From: Mangifera indica | Lineage: Eukaryota; Streptophyta; Magnoliopsida; Sapindales; Anacardiaceae | Length of the DNA stretch: 64,000 bases | Assembly (NCBI RefSeq): GCF_011075055.1 | Contig: NC_058154.1 | Location: 4,761,501 to 4,825,500 of the forward strand | Reading direction: 5' to 3' | Shown here: piece after piece, positions 23,641 through 34,712 of the stretch | Position numbering within the stretch: position 1 is the first letter of the stretch | Layout: each line of letters opens with the position of its first letter | Translations under genes and position numbers: made by a program | The notes under the pieces: model-generated | The model's database searches: none | Told to the model about the DNA's origin: nothing | The model's input: only the letters and a program-made list of their open reading frames with translations

Positions 23641-24600
23641 TAACCTAAGAAATGGGTGTAAACGTTGACCACTCCCTAATAGTTTTAACCTTTTCCTCAT
23701 CCACTTCACTAACACTAGATGATACTATGAACCCTAAGAACACAACCTGGTTCGTGCAAAAAGAACACTTATTCATATTTACATACAATTTTTCCTTTCT
23801 CAAAACACTCATCATATCATACAAATGTCTTACATGTTCATCTAGACTTTTACTATAGACCAAGATATCATCAAAATAAATGATGAGAAACCTATCTATG
23901 AATACACGCAAGACATGGTTCATTAATCTCATAAAGGTGCTTAGTGCATTAGTCAACCTAAAAGGCATAACTAACTACTCATACAACTCATGCTTAGTTT
24001 TAAAAGCAGTTTTCCATGTCTCCCTCTTTTATCCTAATCTAATGATACCCACTATTAAGGTCTATTTTTGAGAACACATATGATCCATGCAGTTCATCTA
24101 ACATATCATTTAACCCAAGAATGGGATAGTGGTATTTTATAGTGATTTTGTTGACTACTCGATAGTCAACATACATCCTCCAAAACCCATCCTTCTTAGG
24201 CATAAGTATAACCAAAACTACATACAGACTCATGCTTTCCCTCACAAATCCTTTCCTTATCAACTCTTCAACTTGCCTTTGAAACTCTTTTGTCTTCTTA
24301 GGATTACTTCCATAGGTTGGTTGGTTGGGTATAGATACTCCGAGTGTAAAGTTAATTTGACACTCAATCCCTCATATTGGTGGCAACCTATCTGGAGCCT
24401 TGTTCGGGAATACTTCCTTGAAATCTTGCAAGAGAGACATAATAACATTAGGAAGAGAAATATCAAGGTCGAATAAAGATAAAAAGTTTTCCTTGTAAAA
24501 TAACAATAGTAACTATTGTTTAACCTCACTTTTTTTTGCATAAAAGCTCACTTTTTTTTCTTATCCCTCAATTTTTTTCTTTTAAGCTCTCGGTCTTACC
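23641..24600 (-). pseudogene. C reverse transcriptase
   Basis: MIRKGFVRESMS, LMPKKDGFWRMYVDYRVVNK, YVFSKIDLNSGYHQ, then after a broken stretch MPFRLTNALSTFMRLMNH and FLIIYFDDILVYSKS. The YFDD catalytic box is intact here, unlike B1 and B2. VVFLGFIVS follows. Stops occur at 24,040-23,970 and 23,645. Confidence 0.85.
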
Positions 24601-24721
24601 TTTTTTATCACTCAATCTCTCATTGTTTTTTCTACTCACTCCCTTTCTCTTTTGATCATTCTCACTCTCCTTTTGTTTTTGCTTTGAACTTTCTCTCCTC
24701 TACTAATCCTTATACACTTCT

Positions 24722-25089
24722 TTAGGGGTTAAATGGTGCAAGTGTGATGGTTTTATTTTTCATCACAAAGGAATATTGGTTTTTAAACCCATCATGCATC
24801 ACTCGCCTATCAAATTGCCACGGTCTCCCTAATAAGATATACCAAGCATGCATTGGCACTATATCACATAAGATCTCATCATAGTACTTTCTAATGGATA
24901 ATCCACTATCACTTGTTCCAACAGTCATTTAACCGTTGAAGCTTGTAAGGCTTCGAATGTTTGAATATAGGTAGGTTGCGTTTTTCAACTAATTCAGTAC
25001 TAGCAACATTAGCACAACTCCCCCTATCTATGATTAAAATACACATCTTATTTTGAACATGACACAAGTATGAAAAATATTTTCTCTTT
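24722..25089 (-). pseudogene. C aspartic protease
   Basis: The active-site region near 25,040-25,000 reads IIDRGSCANVASTELVEK (Asp kept; the next Gly or Ser is Arg). The C-terminal part is in 24,928-24,722: CDIVPMHAWYILLGRPWQF, NQYSFVMKNKTITLAPFNP. The next 120 bases downstream encode a Lys/Glu/Ser-rich linker with stops and no recognisable domain. Confidence 0.75.
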
Positions 25090-26300
25090 GTACCTAATCC
25101 TCAACCCTATATTGCATGTTTAAGGTTGTCTTCGACACTAAAACTTTATCCCCCACCAGATACTTAACCTCAATATCACTAGCATCCTCCAGTGGTAGCA
25201 TAGATTCATCACTAGAGTCTTCTTCGATCTCATATTCACCATCCTCCTTTAACAACATGGTTCTTTTATTAGGACACTGAGAGGCTATATGACCACTACC
25301 CAAACACTTCATCTCACTATTTCTTTTGGGTGGTTTGGGTTTACTATTGAGTTTTGATAGCTAGACTCCTCTGGCCTAAGTTTAGAGTTTTCAGCTTTGG
25401 GCTTATAAGGTGGTTTCTTATCTCTTTTAGACTCACTTTACTTCTAAGGGCTAGAGTAGGATCCTACATCCCTTTTACCCTTCCTCTATAATTGTCTCTT
25501 TACTTTAATCACCATATGAACCAAATCCTTTAACTCAATATAATGTTGCAGCTTCACCACATTTGTTATATCCCTATTCAACCCATTCAAGAATCTAGCC
25601 ATAGTAGTCTCTCTATCTTCCTTTATATTAGCCCTAATCATGACTATCTTCATTTCCTTATGATTGTCCTCTACACTCTTGGTCCCCAACCTAAGCCCTT
25701 GTAATTTCTAAAGTAAATCCCTATGGTAACAACCTGAAACAAATTGCTGCCTCGTCACACTTTTCATCTCATCCCAAGTATCTATGGGTCTACTTCCTAT
25801 GACTATTCTTTAATAATTGGTCCTATCATATACTAGCATAATAGGTTAATTCTACAGTAGTTAATTCCACCTTTTTCTCCTTTATATAACTATGGTTGTC
25901 AAACACCTAATCTACCTTCCTTTTCCAATTTAGATAGGCTTTCAGATCATTTTTACCATGAAAAGGTGGAATTTTCATTTTAATACTATTGAGACTACTA
26001 TCACACTGTCTAGTTCCCTTGTACAAACTATTCTTATGTCATCTTTATCCTTTTTTGCTCTCTAAAGAATTTGCCTATCACTTTCTTTGTTATGTTCATT
26101 GTCAAAAACTATCCAATTTTCATCTCTCACTAAAGGTGTTTTTCTTCTTTCCCTATTCAGACTAGATCCCTCTCTATCACTCCATTGTTTCTCTAACCTA
26201 TCCAACCTCTCATTGACACTCCCCATTACATTAAAAAGTCACTCAAATTGCTGTTGGATTGTTTGTATTGTAAAAGCCTCGATTTACCTGAATCTTCCAT
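25090..26300 (-). pseudogene. C gag
   Basis: Starts MEDSGKSRLLQYKQ at 26,300. Readable parts are ETTMARFLNGLNRDI (25,600-25,560), LKDLVHMVIKVKRQL, and a C-terminal zinc-knuckle remnant CLGSGHIASQCPNKRTM (25,310-25,260) followed by an acidic stretch (EIEEDSSDESMLPLEDASD). At least eight stops and shifts. Confidence 0.75.
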
Positions 26301-27537
26301 AACACTTATGTTTCTTGGATTTACCATTTCAATAATTTTGAAATATATATAAAAGTCTTCACACACTTCCTTATGTGCATACACTTGTACTCATATTTTC
26401 ATTCTAATATCCTCACACTCTGTATAAGCAAAATTATTTTTTTATAAAAAACAAATCAAGAAGGACTCTTGAGACAAAACAACCACTAATCAACCTAGGT
26501 TGGGTCTAAGAATGATTAAGACACAAAAAAAGGAATAAAAGGACTAAAGAAAAGAAATTTTTGGAATTAGAAAGATGGATTCAATTAGTGACACAAACAC
26601 ACAAGGAAAAGAATTTCCAAGAAAGACACCAAGAACAAAGATTGGAGTTGAATTCAAAAGGGGGTAAAGTGATCTAACTTTCTCCTTGATCTTTCTTCCT
26701 TTTTTTCCTTTTCTTTTCTTTTCTGATTTTTTTAAATCACACTAACACTAGGCCGAAATGACTACTCCCTTAAATGTATCTTGATACTTGTTTTATACTA
26801 TTGCCACAAAATTCAACAAATTTTCATCGAAAATCACTGATTTTCCATCCAAGATTAACAAGATTCACACAAGAATTACACAAGATGGATTCGACATACA
26901 AAAGATCCTTCCAAGCATTCAAGAAATCAATGAAAACCTATCCAAGAACTTATTCCCTAAATTCGACAATCATAAGATTCCCAAGGTTTGATTTATTTGA
27001 TCAAGGTTCAAACAAACCCTAACTACAAACACCCACGCCAAATTTGGCCTTAATGCACTTTTCAACAAAGTAAATTTCTTTTTGTTTTTTTTTTTTTTTG
27101 AACTTTTCAAGATCAATTAAGAAATTAAAACACCCCAAACCAACCTTTTGAATTCAGCTATGACTAGAAAAAGAAATTCAACAAGAATTCAACAAAAAAA
27201 TTAATGAAAAACAAGAAACAAGACAACAAGATAATTGATTTACACAAGAACAAAGGGAATTAATGATTAAGACTCACAAAAGATTGAAGAGAAAACAAGA
27301 ATCGAAACCCTAATTTTTGGCTTGGACATATTTCATCAAGATTGATAAAATTTTGATCAAACAACAACCCTAGTCTTTTGAAATTAATGAGAAACATGGA
27401 GAAACACAAAGAAAACATATAAAAACAAAAAAAAATAATCCAAAGAATTTTGGCTATACCAAGAACATAAAGAACCAAACAAATTTTAGAAAAAAAAAGA
27501 TAAATTGAACTTGATTTGATATGGTGTTGATACCAGC
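26301..27537 (-). other. C leader, no coding signal
   Basis: 1.2 kb between the 5' LTR and gag. AT-rich with A and T runs (an 18-T run near 27,083-27,100). Minus-strand CTGGTATCAACACC directly after the LTR (27,537-27,520) is a weak primer-site candidate. Short open frames on both strands look random. Confidence 0.6.
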
Positions 27538-27683
27538 TGAAGGAAACCTTAGTGATACTATGCGAAGACCCAACGTTTGAAGTGGAAAATAACCCAGGAT
27601 TGAATCAACATTATGAAATTTGGATGAACCTTGACCTGATTGATGTGAAAATAACAAATTCTTGATAAGTTCTTCCAAGATTT
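27538..27683 (-). repeat. C 5' LTR, 3' end part
   Basis: Matches 14,752-14,930 (actatgcgaagaccc, ttcttgataagttctt). The D cluster begins at about 27,684. The other part of this LTR is 37,123-37,508; about 200 bases between the two are missing relative to the 3' LTR. Confidence 0.75.
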
Positions 27684-27867
27684 GTTTCCACTTTATTAGG
27701 GTCTACAGCTATATCTTCCTTAGTAACCACGTGTCCCAAAAATACTACTCGATCCAACCAGAATTCACACTTAGAGAATTTGGCATACAATTTCTTTAAA
27801 CAACAAGTTATAAAATCAACTCTAAGGGTAATTTTGGAAGTAGAGTTCACTAGCATACCTGAATCCG
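27684..27867 (-). pseudogene. D1 patch and RT C-terminal fragment
   Basis: 27,867-27,786 is a copy of the first part of LTR-D (within a few bases of its start). It runs in frame into [19 protein letters not shown], the RT region just after the catalytic box. The YXDD box and everything before it are missing. The frame ends when LTR-C begins. Confidence 0.8.
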
Positions 27868-29100
27868 CCTATCTCTGGTTGCACTGACGGAATTAGGATT
27901 TACTGTGGCTGTATCGAGACTGGCACCTCGATGCTCTGACAATCCTTTATTATATGCCCTGGCTGTCGACATCTATAACAAATCACCTATTTCTACCGAT
28001 ACCAACATCCCCACTATGGCGTTTCCCACAAATTTGACACTGGGGAATATTTTCTTTCTTAGGCTTCTTGTCACTCTTTCCGCCTTTTCTACTTGCTTTT
28101 GACTAAAAGTTTCTTTTTCCCCTGTTGTTTATGAAACTGGAGCCAATTGAACTACCCCTTGATGTTGTAAAAGGTACTGAAATAGTCAATGAAGCAGGTA
28201 GAGCTGATCGACTTGGCATCACTGTCTAGGGTGCTGTCAATGATAGAGATGTTGTCATGGAGGGTGCATTCCTCGGTAGTTTATTAACATATACCTCCAA
28301 CCTCAATGCTCTCTCCAATGCCTCTTCATAAGTTTGAGGAGGTTGTGGTCCAGTTAGCATATGCAAGGCTATCTCCGGTCTAAGGCCCTGAAGAAATCTG
28401 TCCAGTCAAAGACTAGGTGTACTTACCATACCTGGAGCAAAACTAAAAAGGACATCAAAACGGGTAGAATAATCCTTTACTGAACCGTCCCCCTGCTGCA
28501 AAGAAATAAACTCTTGAACTTTTACTGTTACCACATTAGCTGTTCTGTATTGGGCCTCAAATGCCCTTCTAAAGTCCTGCCAGGACATTAGATCCACATT
28601 TCTGGTTTCTTTAACTAGGTCCCACCATACACGGGCCTCTCCCCTCATCAAGAAACAGGCATAATGAACTTTTTCTCTATTAGTCATAAGAAATAAATCC
28701 ATAGTACTTTCCACCTGCTTGATCCATTCATCAGCCACCAAAGGATCTTTAGTACCTTTAAATTCATGAGGGGTATGTTGACTAGGGAAGGAATAAATGG
28801 GCTCAAGTCGCCTTTAAGCTCCAATTTCTCCTCTCCCTTCATTCCTCATTTCATTTCTGATTTCTTCTATGACCTCCGCATGAATCTCACTTCTAATCTC
28901 ATCTCGAATGGCATCTATGGCTATATTTTTAGGTGTAAGTCTATCTTGACTCTCGATCAACACTTGACAGACTATATCTCTGATTTCTACTAGCCCAAAT
29001 CTTAAACCACCTGGTGGGGTAGGGTTAGACGGTTCTCCCTTCTCTCTCTGAATACCCCTTCCACGACCTGTCCTTGTCCTCGTCTTGTGGTACTCCTCAT
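27868..29100 (-). pseudogene. D1 gag
   Basis: Starts MRSTTRRGQGQ at 29,100. A clean stretch at 28,741-28,406 has the retrotransposon gag core: FLMRGEARVWWDLVKETR, MSWQDFRRAFEAQY, VQEFISLQQGDGSVKDY, RFDVLFSFAPGM. A CCHC zinc knuckle CYRCRQPGHIIKDC lies at about 27,985-27,940. Stops and shifts in between. The chromovirus gag forms the particle and binds element RNA. Confidence 0.83.
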
Positions 29101-29328
29101 CTAATAACTGTATAAGTGTAATTACATAAGGATTTTATTATTCTATTATTTGAATACAGGCAAAGAAAACAAGTTACTGCAGTTGATTCTCGGGAGTTGA
29201 TCTGTGAGACATAAGGGGCACCTGTGCAATACTAGAATGCAAAACTATATATAAATATTATATTATATTACAACATATTCTATTATATCCACTTTTAAAC
29301 GCCCAAAATCGCACTCTAATACCAAAAA

Positions 29329-31599
29329 TGTAACCTCTCCTAACCAATAGGTGTGTTACAGAAAAACGACAAGAGTTCCCCCATTTTAGAGGGCCCGAGG
29401 AATATTTTTTTCTTTTTAATTATGCCCTGTAACACTCCCAATTAGTAATTCACATAAACCAGTCCTACCAACCGACTGGATTTTCATCAACTTAATCACA
29501 ATTAATAAAATAAGTACATAATAATAACCATCATAAAAATTATCACCTACAAAAACTTTACAACCAATTTTCATAACTAGCCATATATATATACATATAT
29601 AGATATAGCTATACACAATCACATATATACATATAGGAAACAAAATATATACATATCCACCAATATCTGCATCAAGTATATATATATATATGCATATATT
29701 CACATATACATCAAAACATATAAATCAACAAAATTATGGTGTCTTTCTCCCTTAGCCTTATGTCTCACTAGTGCTTCCCGGGAACCTTTGCTGCAACTCT
29801 TTACCTGTAAAATATTAAATTAAACGGAGTGAGCGACCATGGCTCAGTAAGAAGATCATACTCAATACTCAAAGTATTTCATACCAATACTAATCTCTTC
29901 CATACTCAGTGTGTCTGGGCTATTCATATATCAAATCATTGACACGGAACACGTATTAAACACATCAAAATTCTTTTCTTTCACCCATTTATTCATTTCC
30001 TTACTATACAAATATGATTCACTCGTTATGATTTATGCATGTATGCATATCATGACTTTTCTATTTTCTGATGATACATCTTTCTCAACTATTTATTAGC
30101 CACATAAGCTTGCATACATAATTCTAATGCAAATGACTTTCATAAAATATTTACTAATTATTTCTCTCTCTTTTTTTTTTCAAATATTTTCATTGACCGG
30201 CTTAGACTACATATGACAGTACTTGCAGTCAGCATACAAGGTACAATTCTCACTTACACGCATATTTCACTATTTTTTTCTTTGCTGTCCATACAGTACA
30301 GCTTGCGTGTAAGGAATTTTAAGATGTTTTCTACTTTCCTGTATCATATGAGTCATTATAAAATCAAAAGCACTTGTTTTCCATTTTTCGAAAACATGCA
30401 TAACTTAGAAAATTGTTTTTTCTCTTTCTTTATTTTTTCTGAAATCATGCATATGCTATGATTCCTTATGTATGCATGTATAACCATAATATGAAATATA
30501 ATTCATTGTTTTTCCTTATTCTTTTCAAGCCTCATTAAACATTAGATTATTTTCTCATGCATTCCATTGGAATATACATATTTATTATAATGTTTGTTTT
30601 TTTACACATATCATACACATATTAAGCAAAATTAACCTACACCACATAAAATGACATTTTTGCCCTTATAGATATAAGGGTTATTCCACATATCATACAC
30701 ATAATTAAACAAAAATTAACCTTATGAATAAAATTACATGCTTACCCTTAATGTCAATTCTTTCATCAATTCATCATTTTTCATATATTCAACACACAAA
30801 ATCCACTAAGCTAACCCTAGGAATATGAAATGTCTAAAATGCCCTTATGGCCAAAAATTACATCATGAATCCTAATGAATTTCTTAATCCTTTTAAGCAT
30901 AATTCACCTTAATTCTAATACCTTACACACTTATACAAGTATAGGTTATTTAAATAACCTAACTCAAATTACTTCAAGTATGTAAAGTATGAAATTCTTA
31001 CCTTTTCTTTGCTAATTAGGTGATTTAGGCTTATCCTCCTTCTTTTCTTCTTCCTAGCAACCTTAATCAACCAAAAATTTAATCATCCATCAAAACCCTA
31101 AACTTGACATCTCTTAAAAATTAAACGTTTTATCTTAAAACTTATCAGAATTGATAGATCTACACTTTTTATAACTGGAGGTTCTGGAAATTAGGTGGTT
31201 TAGCTAGGTTTTTTGATGAATTTTGCTTGAAGGAAAAATTTTAGCTAAATTATGGCGACTCTCAGCTAAGGAAGAAGAAAATGAATAGTTAATGGGTTTT
31301 ATAAGCCTTTTGGACCAATTTGCCCTTAACCTTTTCCAAAAATGACTATTTTATCCTTAGCCAATTACCAAAAACCCTTAACACCACCATATTATTTCAA
31401 GTGTACCATTCAATTTTCATTCCCACTTTGTCTCTTAAATCCATATAAAATGACCATTTTACCCCTTTTGAAAATTATTGCTCATTTAGTAGTTTTCTGT
31501 AATTCTTTTACAATTTCTTTAAACAACAAGTTATAAAATCAACTCTAGGGGTAATTTTGGAAGTAGAGTTCACTATCATACCTGAATCCGGGTGTTACA
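29329..31599 (-). repeat. Middle LTR-D (2,271 bp)
   Basis: Minus-strand start TGTAACACCCGGATTCAGG at 31,599, end GGAGAGGTTACA at 29,329. A purine tract TAAGGGGGAATAAA precedes it, so it is the 3' LTR of D2, while a PBS and gag follow, so it also serves D1. Only one copy of the 33-bp minisatellite unit is present (near 30,270-30,303). Confidence 0.88.
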
Positions 31600-31600
31600 T

Positions 31601-32401
31601 TTATTCCCCCTTAAAAGAATTTCGTCCTCGAAATTTAAACAAATAGGTTGGGAAATCTCTCTCTTATTTGTTACTCAACCTCTCATGTGGCTTCTTCTAC
31701 CTTATGATTCTTCCATAATACTTTCACTAATGGAATTCTCTTATTTCGAAGCTATTTTATTTTTCTGTCTAGTATCTGTACCGGTTGTTTCTCATAAGCT
31801 AAATCTTCTTTTAATTCCACATCATCTGATTTCAACACATGTGAAGGATCGCTAATGTACTTTCTCAATAAAGAAATATGAAATAAATTATGAACTCGAT
31901 CCATACTAGGTGGAAGTGCAAGTCTATAGCCACCTTGCCCACTCTTTCTAAAATTTCAAATGGGCCAATAAATCTTGGAGCAAGTTTCCCTTTTCTTCCA
32001 AATGTCATCACGTGCTTGTAAGGGGCTACTTTCACAAAATCTTTGTTACCCGGTTGAAACTCTACTTATTTCCTTTTCAAATCTGTATAGCTTTTTTGTC
32101 TACCAATATCTTTCTTCATACCTATCCACCAATAAGTTTTCTTTAAATCCTGATACATCTTTACTCCCCCAGGGTGGGTAGTGTAAAGTGTATCATGTGT
32201 TTCACTCAAGATTTTCTTTCTCAATTTCAGATCTTGGGGAATACATACACTATTTTTGAACTTGAGCACGTCATCTATCATTTGAAACTTAGTTATTTTC
32301 CCTTCATATATCTGTTGATTTATTTTCTGGCACCACAAATCTTCTATTTGCTTCTCTTTTATTTCATTGAGGAGATTAGGTTGAATTTCCAATTTGGCCA
32401 C
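31601..32401 (-). pseudogene. D2 integrase ends, catalytic core deleted
   Basis: N-terminal zinc region: ILSETHDTLYTTHPGGVKMY, TYWWIGMKKDI. The frame then jumps to GRQKSYTDLKRK, which in full elements lies after the DDE core; the Cys pair of the zinc site and roughly 200 residues with all three catalytic acids are absent. C-terminal part: GRKGKLAPRFIGPFEILERV, AYEKQPVQILDRK, then a chromodomain-like end, stop at 31,603-31,601. Confidence 0.85.
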
Positions 32402-33243
32402 TCAACTCCCTATCACCTCAATCTGTTCCCTTTGAAACTCTTCCTGTAACTCTATCTGAGTGGTGAGATGAGCTATGACAATCTTTCTACTCAAGGCATC
32501 AGCTACCATATTTACTTTACCCGACTGATATTTAATATCACATTTATAATCTTTGAATAGCTCCAACCATCTTCTTTGTCGCATATTCAAGCCTTTTTTA
32601 GTGAAAAAATATTTTAAACTTTTATGGTCGGTGTAGATATTACGTTTAACTCCATATAAATAATGCCTCCAAATTTTTAAAGCAAAAACCATTGCTGCTA
32701 ACTCTAAATCTTGGGTTGGGTAGCGCGTTTCATAATCTTTTAACTGCTGAGAGGCATACGCTATCACCTTACCCCTTTGCATCAGCACGACTCCCAAGCC
32801 ATTATGCGAGGCATCGTAATAAATATCATAGTCTACACCCTTCTCTGGTAATACTAAAATAGGAGTTGTAGTCATCTTCCTTTTTAGCTCTTGGAAACTC
32901 TTTTCACAAGCATCAGTCCATAGAAAAAGAGTTCATTGTCTAGTAAGAGCTGTAAGTAACTTGGCCAACCGGGCAAAACCTTGTACAAATCTCTTGTAAT
33001 AGCCGGCTAGCCCTAAAAAGCTTATGATCTCTTTCACTGTCCTCGGCCTCGCCCATTCAAGTATTGTTTCCACTTTATTGAGGTCTACAGCTATACCTTC
33101 CTTAGTAACCATCTATCCCAAAAATACTACTCGATCCAACCAGAATTCACACTTAGAGAATTTGGCATACAATTTCTTTAAACAACAAGTTATAAAATCA
33201 ACTCTAAGGGTAATTTTGGAAGTAGAGTTCACTAGCATACCTG
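32402..33243 (-). pseudogene. D2 LTR patch, RT C terminus and RNase H
   Basis: 33,243-33,169 is an LTR-D-derived patch; then [19 protein letters not shown] and FLGLAGYYKRFVQGFARL. RNase H (32,875-32,402) is well kept: YYDASHNGLGVVLMQRGKV (Asp), DLELAAMVFALKIWRHYLYG (Glu), NIYTDHKSLKYFFTKKGLN (Asp) and VADALSRK. So RNase H motifs are intact while the polymerase active site is gone. Confidence 0.88.
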
Positions 33244-34484
33244 TCTCCACCTCTCTCTGGTTGTACTAGCAGAATCAGGATTTGTTGTGGCTATATCGGG
33301 ACTGGCACCTCGGTACTCTGGTAATCCTTTGCTATATGCCTTGGCTGTCGGCACCTATAACAAATCACCTGTTTCTGCCAGTACCAACATTCCCCACTAT
33401 GGTGTCTCCCATAAATCTGACACTGGGGAATATTTTCTTTCTTAGGCTTCTTGTCACTCTTTCCGCCTTTTCTACTTGCTTTTGACTAAAATTTTATTTT
33501 TCCCCTATTGTTTATGAAACTGGAGCCAATTGAACTACCCCTTGATGTTGTAAAAGGTGTTGAAATAGTCAATGAAACAGGTAGAGCTGACCGACTTGGC
33601 ATCACTGTCTGGGTTGCTGTCAATGATAGAAGTGTTGTCATGAAGGGTGCATTCCTGGGTAGTTTATTAACATATACCTCCAACCTCAATGCTCTCTCCA
33701 ATGCCTCTTCATAAGTTTGAGGAGGTTGTGGTCCAGCTAGCACATGCAAGGCTATCTACAATCTAGGGCCCTGAAGAAACCTATCCAGTCGGAGACTAGG
33801 TATACTTACCATACCTGGAGCAAAACTAAAGAGGACATCAAAATGGGTAGAACAATCCTTTACTGAACCCTCTCATTGCTGCAAAGAAATAAACTCCTGA
33901 ACTTTTACTGCTACCACATCAGTTGTTCTGTATTGGGCCTCAAATGCCCTTCTAAAGTCCTGCCAGGTCATTAGATCCACATTTCTGGTTTCTTTAACTA
34001 GGTCCCACTATACGTGGGCCTCTCTCCTTATTAAGAAACAGGCATACTGAACTTTTTTTCTATCAGTCATAGGAAATAAATCCATAATACTTTCCACCTG
34101 CTTGATCCATTCATCAGCCCCCAAAGAATCTTTAGTACCTTTAAATTCATGAGTGGTATGCTGACTAGGTAAGGAATAAATGGGCTCAAGTCGCCTTTAA
34201 GCTCCAATTTCTCCACTCCCTTCATTCCTCATTTCATTTCTGATTTCTTTTATGACCTCCTCACGAATCTCACTTCTAATCTCATCTCAAATGGCATCTC
34301 TGGCTATATTTTCAGGTGTGGGTCTATCTTGACTCTCGGTCAACACTTGACAGACTATATCTCTGATTTCTACTAGCCCAAATCTTAAACCACCTGACAG
34401 GGCAAGGTTAGATGGTTTTCCCGTCTCTCTCTGAATACTACTTCCACGACCCTGTCCTTGTCCTCGTCTTGTGGTACTCATCAT
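33244..34484 (-). pseudogene. D2 gag
   Basis: Starts MMSTTRRGQGQGRGSS at 34,484, with DIVCQVLTESQDRPTPENI. The core is broken by stops and resumes in 33,749-33,486: GPQPPQTYEEALERALRL. The zinc knuckle (about 33,385-33,340) reads CYRCRQPRH.AKDY, with the last Cys changed to Tyr. Same order as D1. Confidence 0.8.
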
Positions 34485-34693
34485 CTAATAACTGCATAAG
34501 TGTAATTACATAAGGACTTTATTATTCTATTATTTGAATACAGGCAAAGAAAACAAGTTACTGCAGTCGATTCTCAGGAGTTGATCTGTGAGACATGAGG
34601 GGCACCTATGCAATACTAGAATGCAAAACTATATATAAATATTATATTATATTACAACATATTCTATTATATCCACTTTTAAGCGCCTAAAAT

Positions 34694-34712
34694 CGCACTT
34701 TAATACCAAAAA
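34694..34712 (-). other. D2 primer-binding site
   Basis: Minus-strand TTTTTGGTATTAAAGTGCG right after the 5' LTR; TGGTATTAAAG resembles the initiator-Met tRNA complement with two mismatches. D1 and D3 have TGGTATTAGAG in the same place (29,328-29,310 and 63,641-63,660). Confidence 0.75.

Larger units (their letters stand above)
27684..29328 (-). mobile_element. D1: partial D-family internal region
   Basis: Follows the middle LTR-D (29,329-31,599) on the minus strand: PBS, gag, LTR-derived patch, RT C-terminal fragment, then cut off inside LTR-C. It matches 33,060-34,712 of D2, including the same deletion junction. The two units therefore share one LTR, a tandem arrangement. Confidence 0.82.

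Noticed and set aside
29416..29703. Open frame of about 95 codons rich in Ile and Tyr in LTR-D, also at 34,800-35,081
   Set aside because: Both are copies of the same LTR, so repetition reflects LTR homology. The composition comes from ATATAT runs and no domain is visible.
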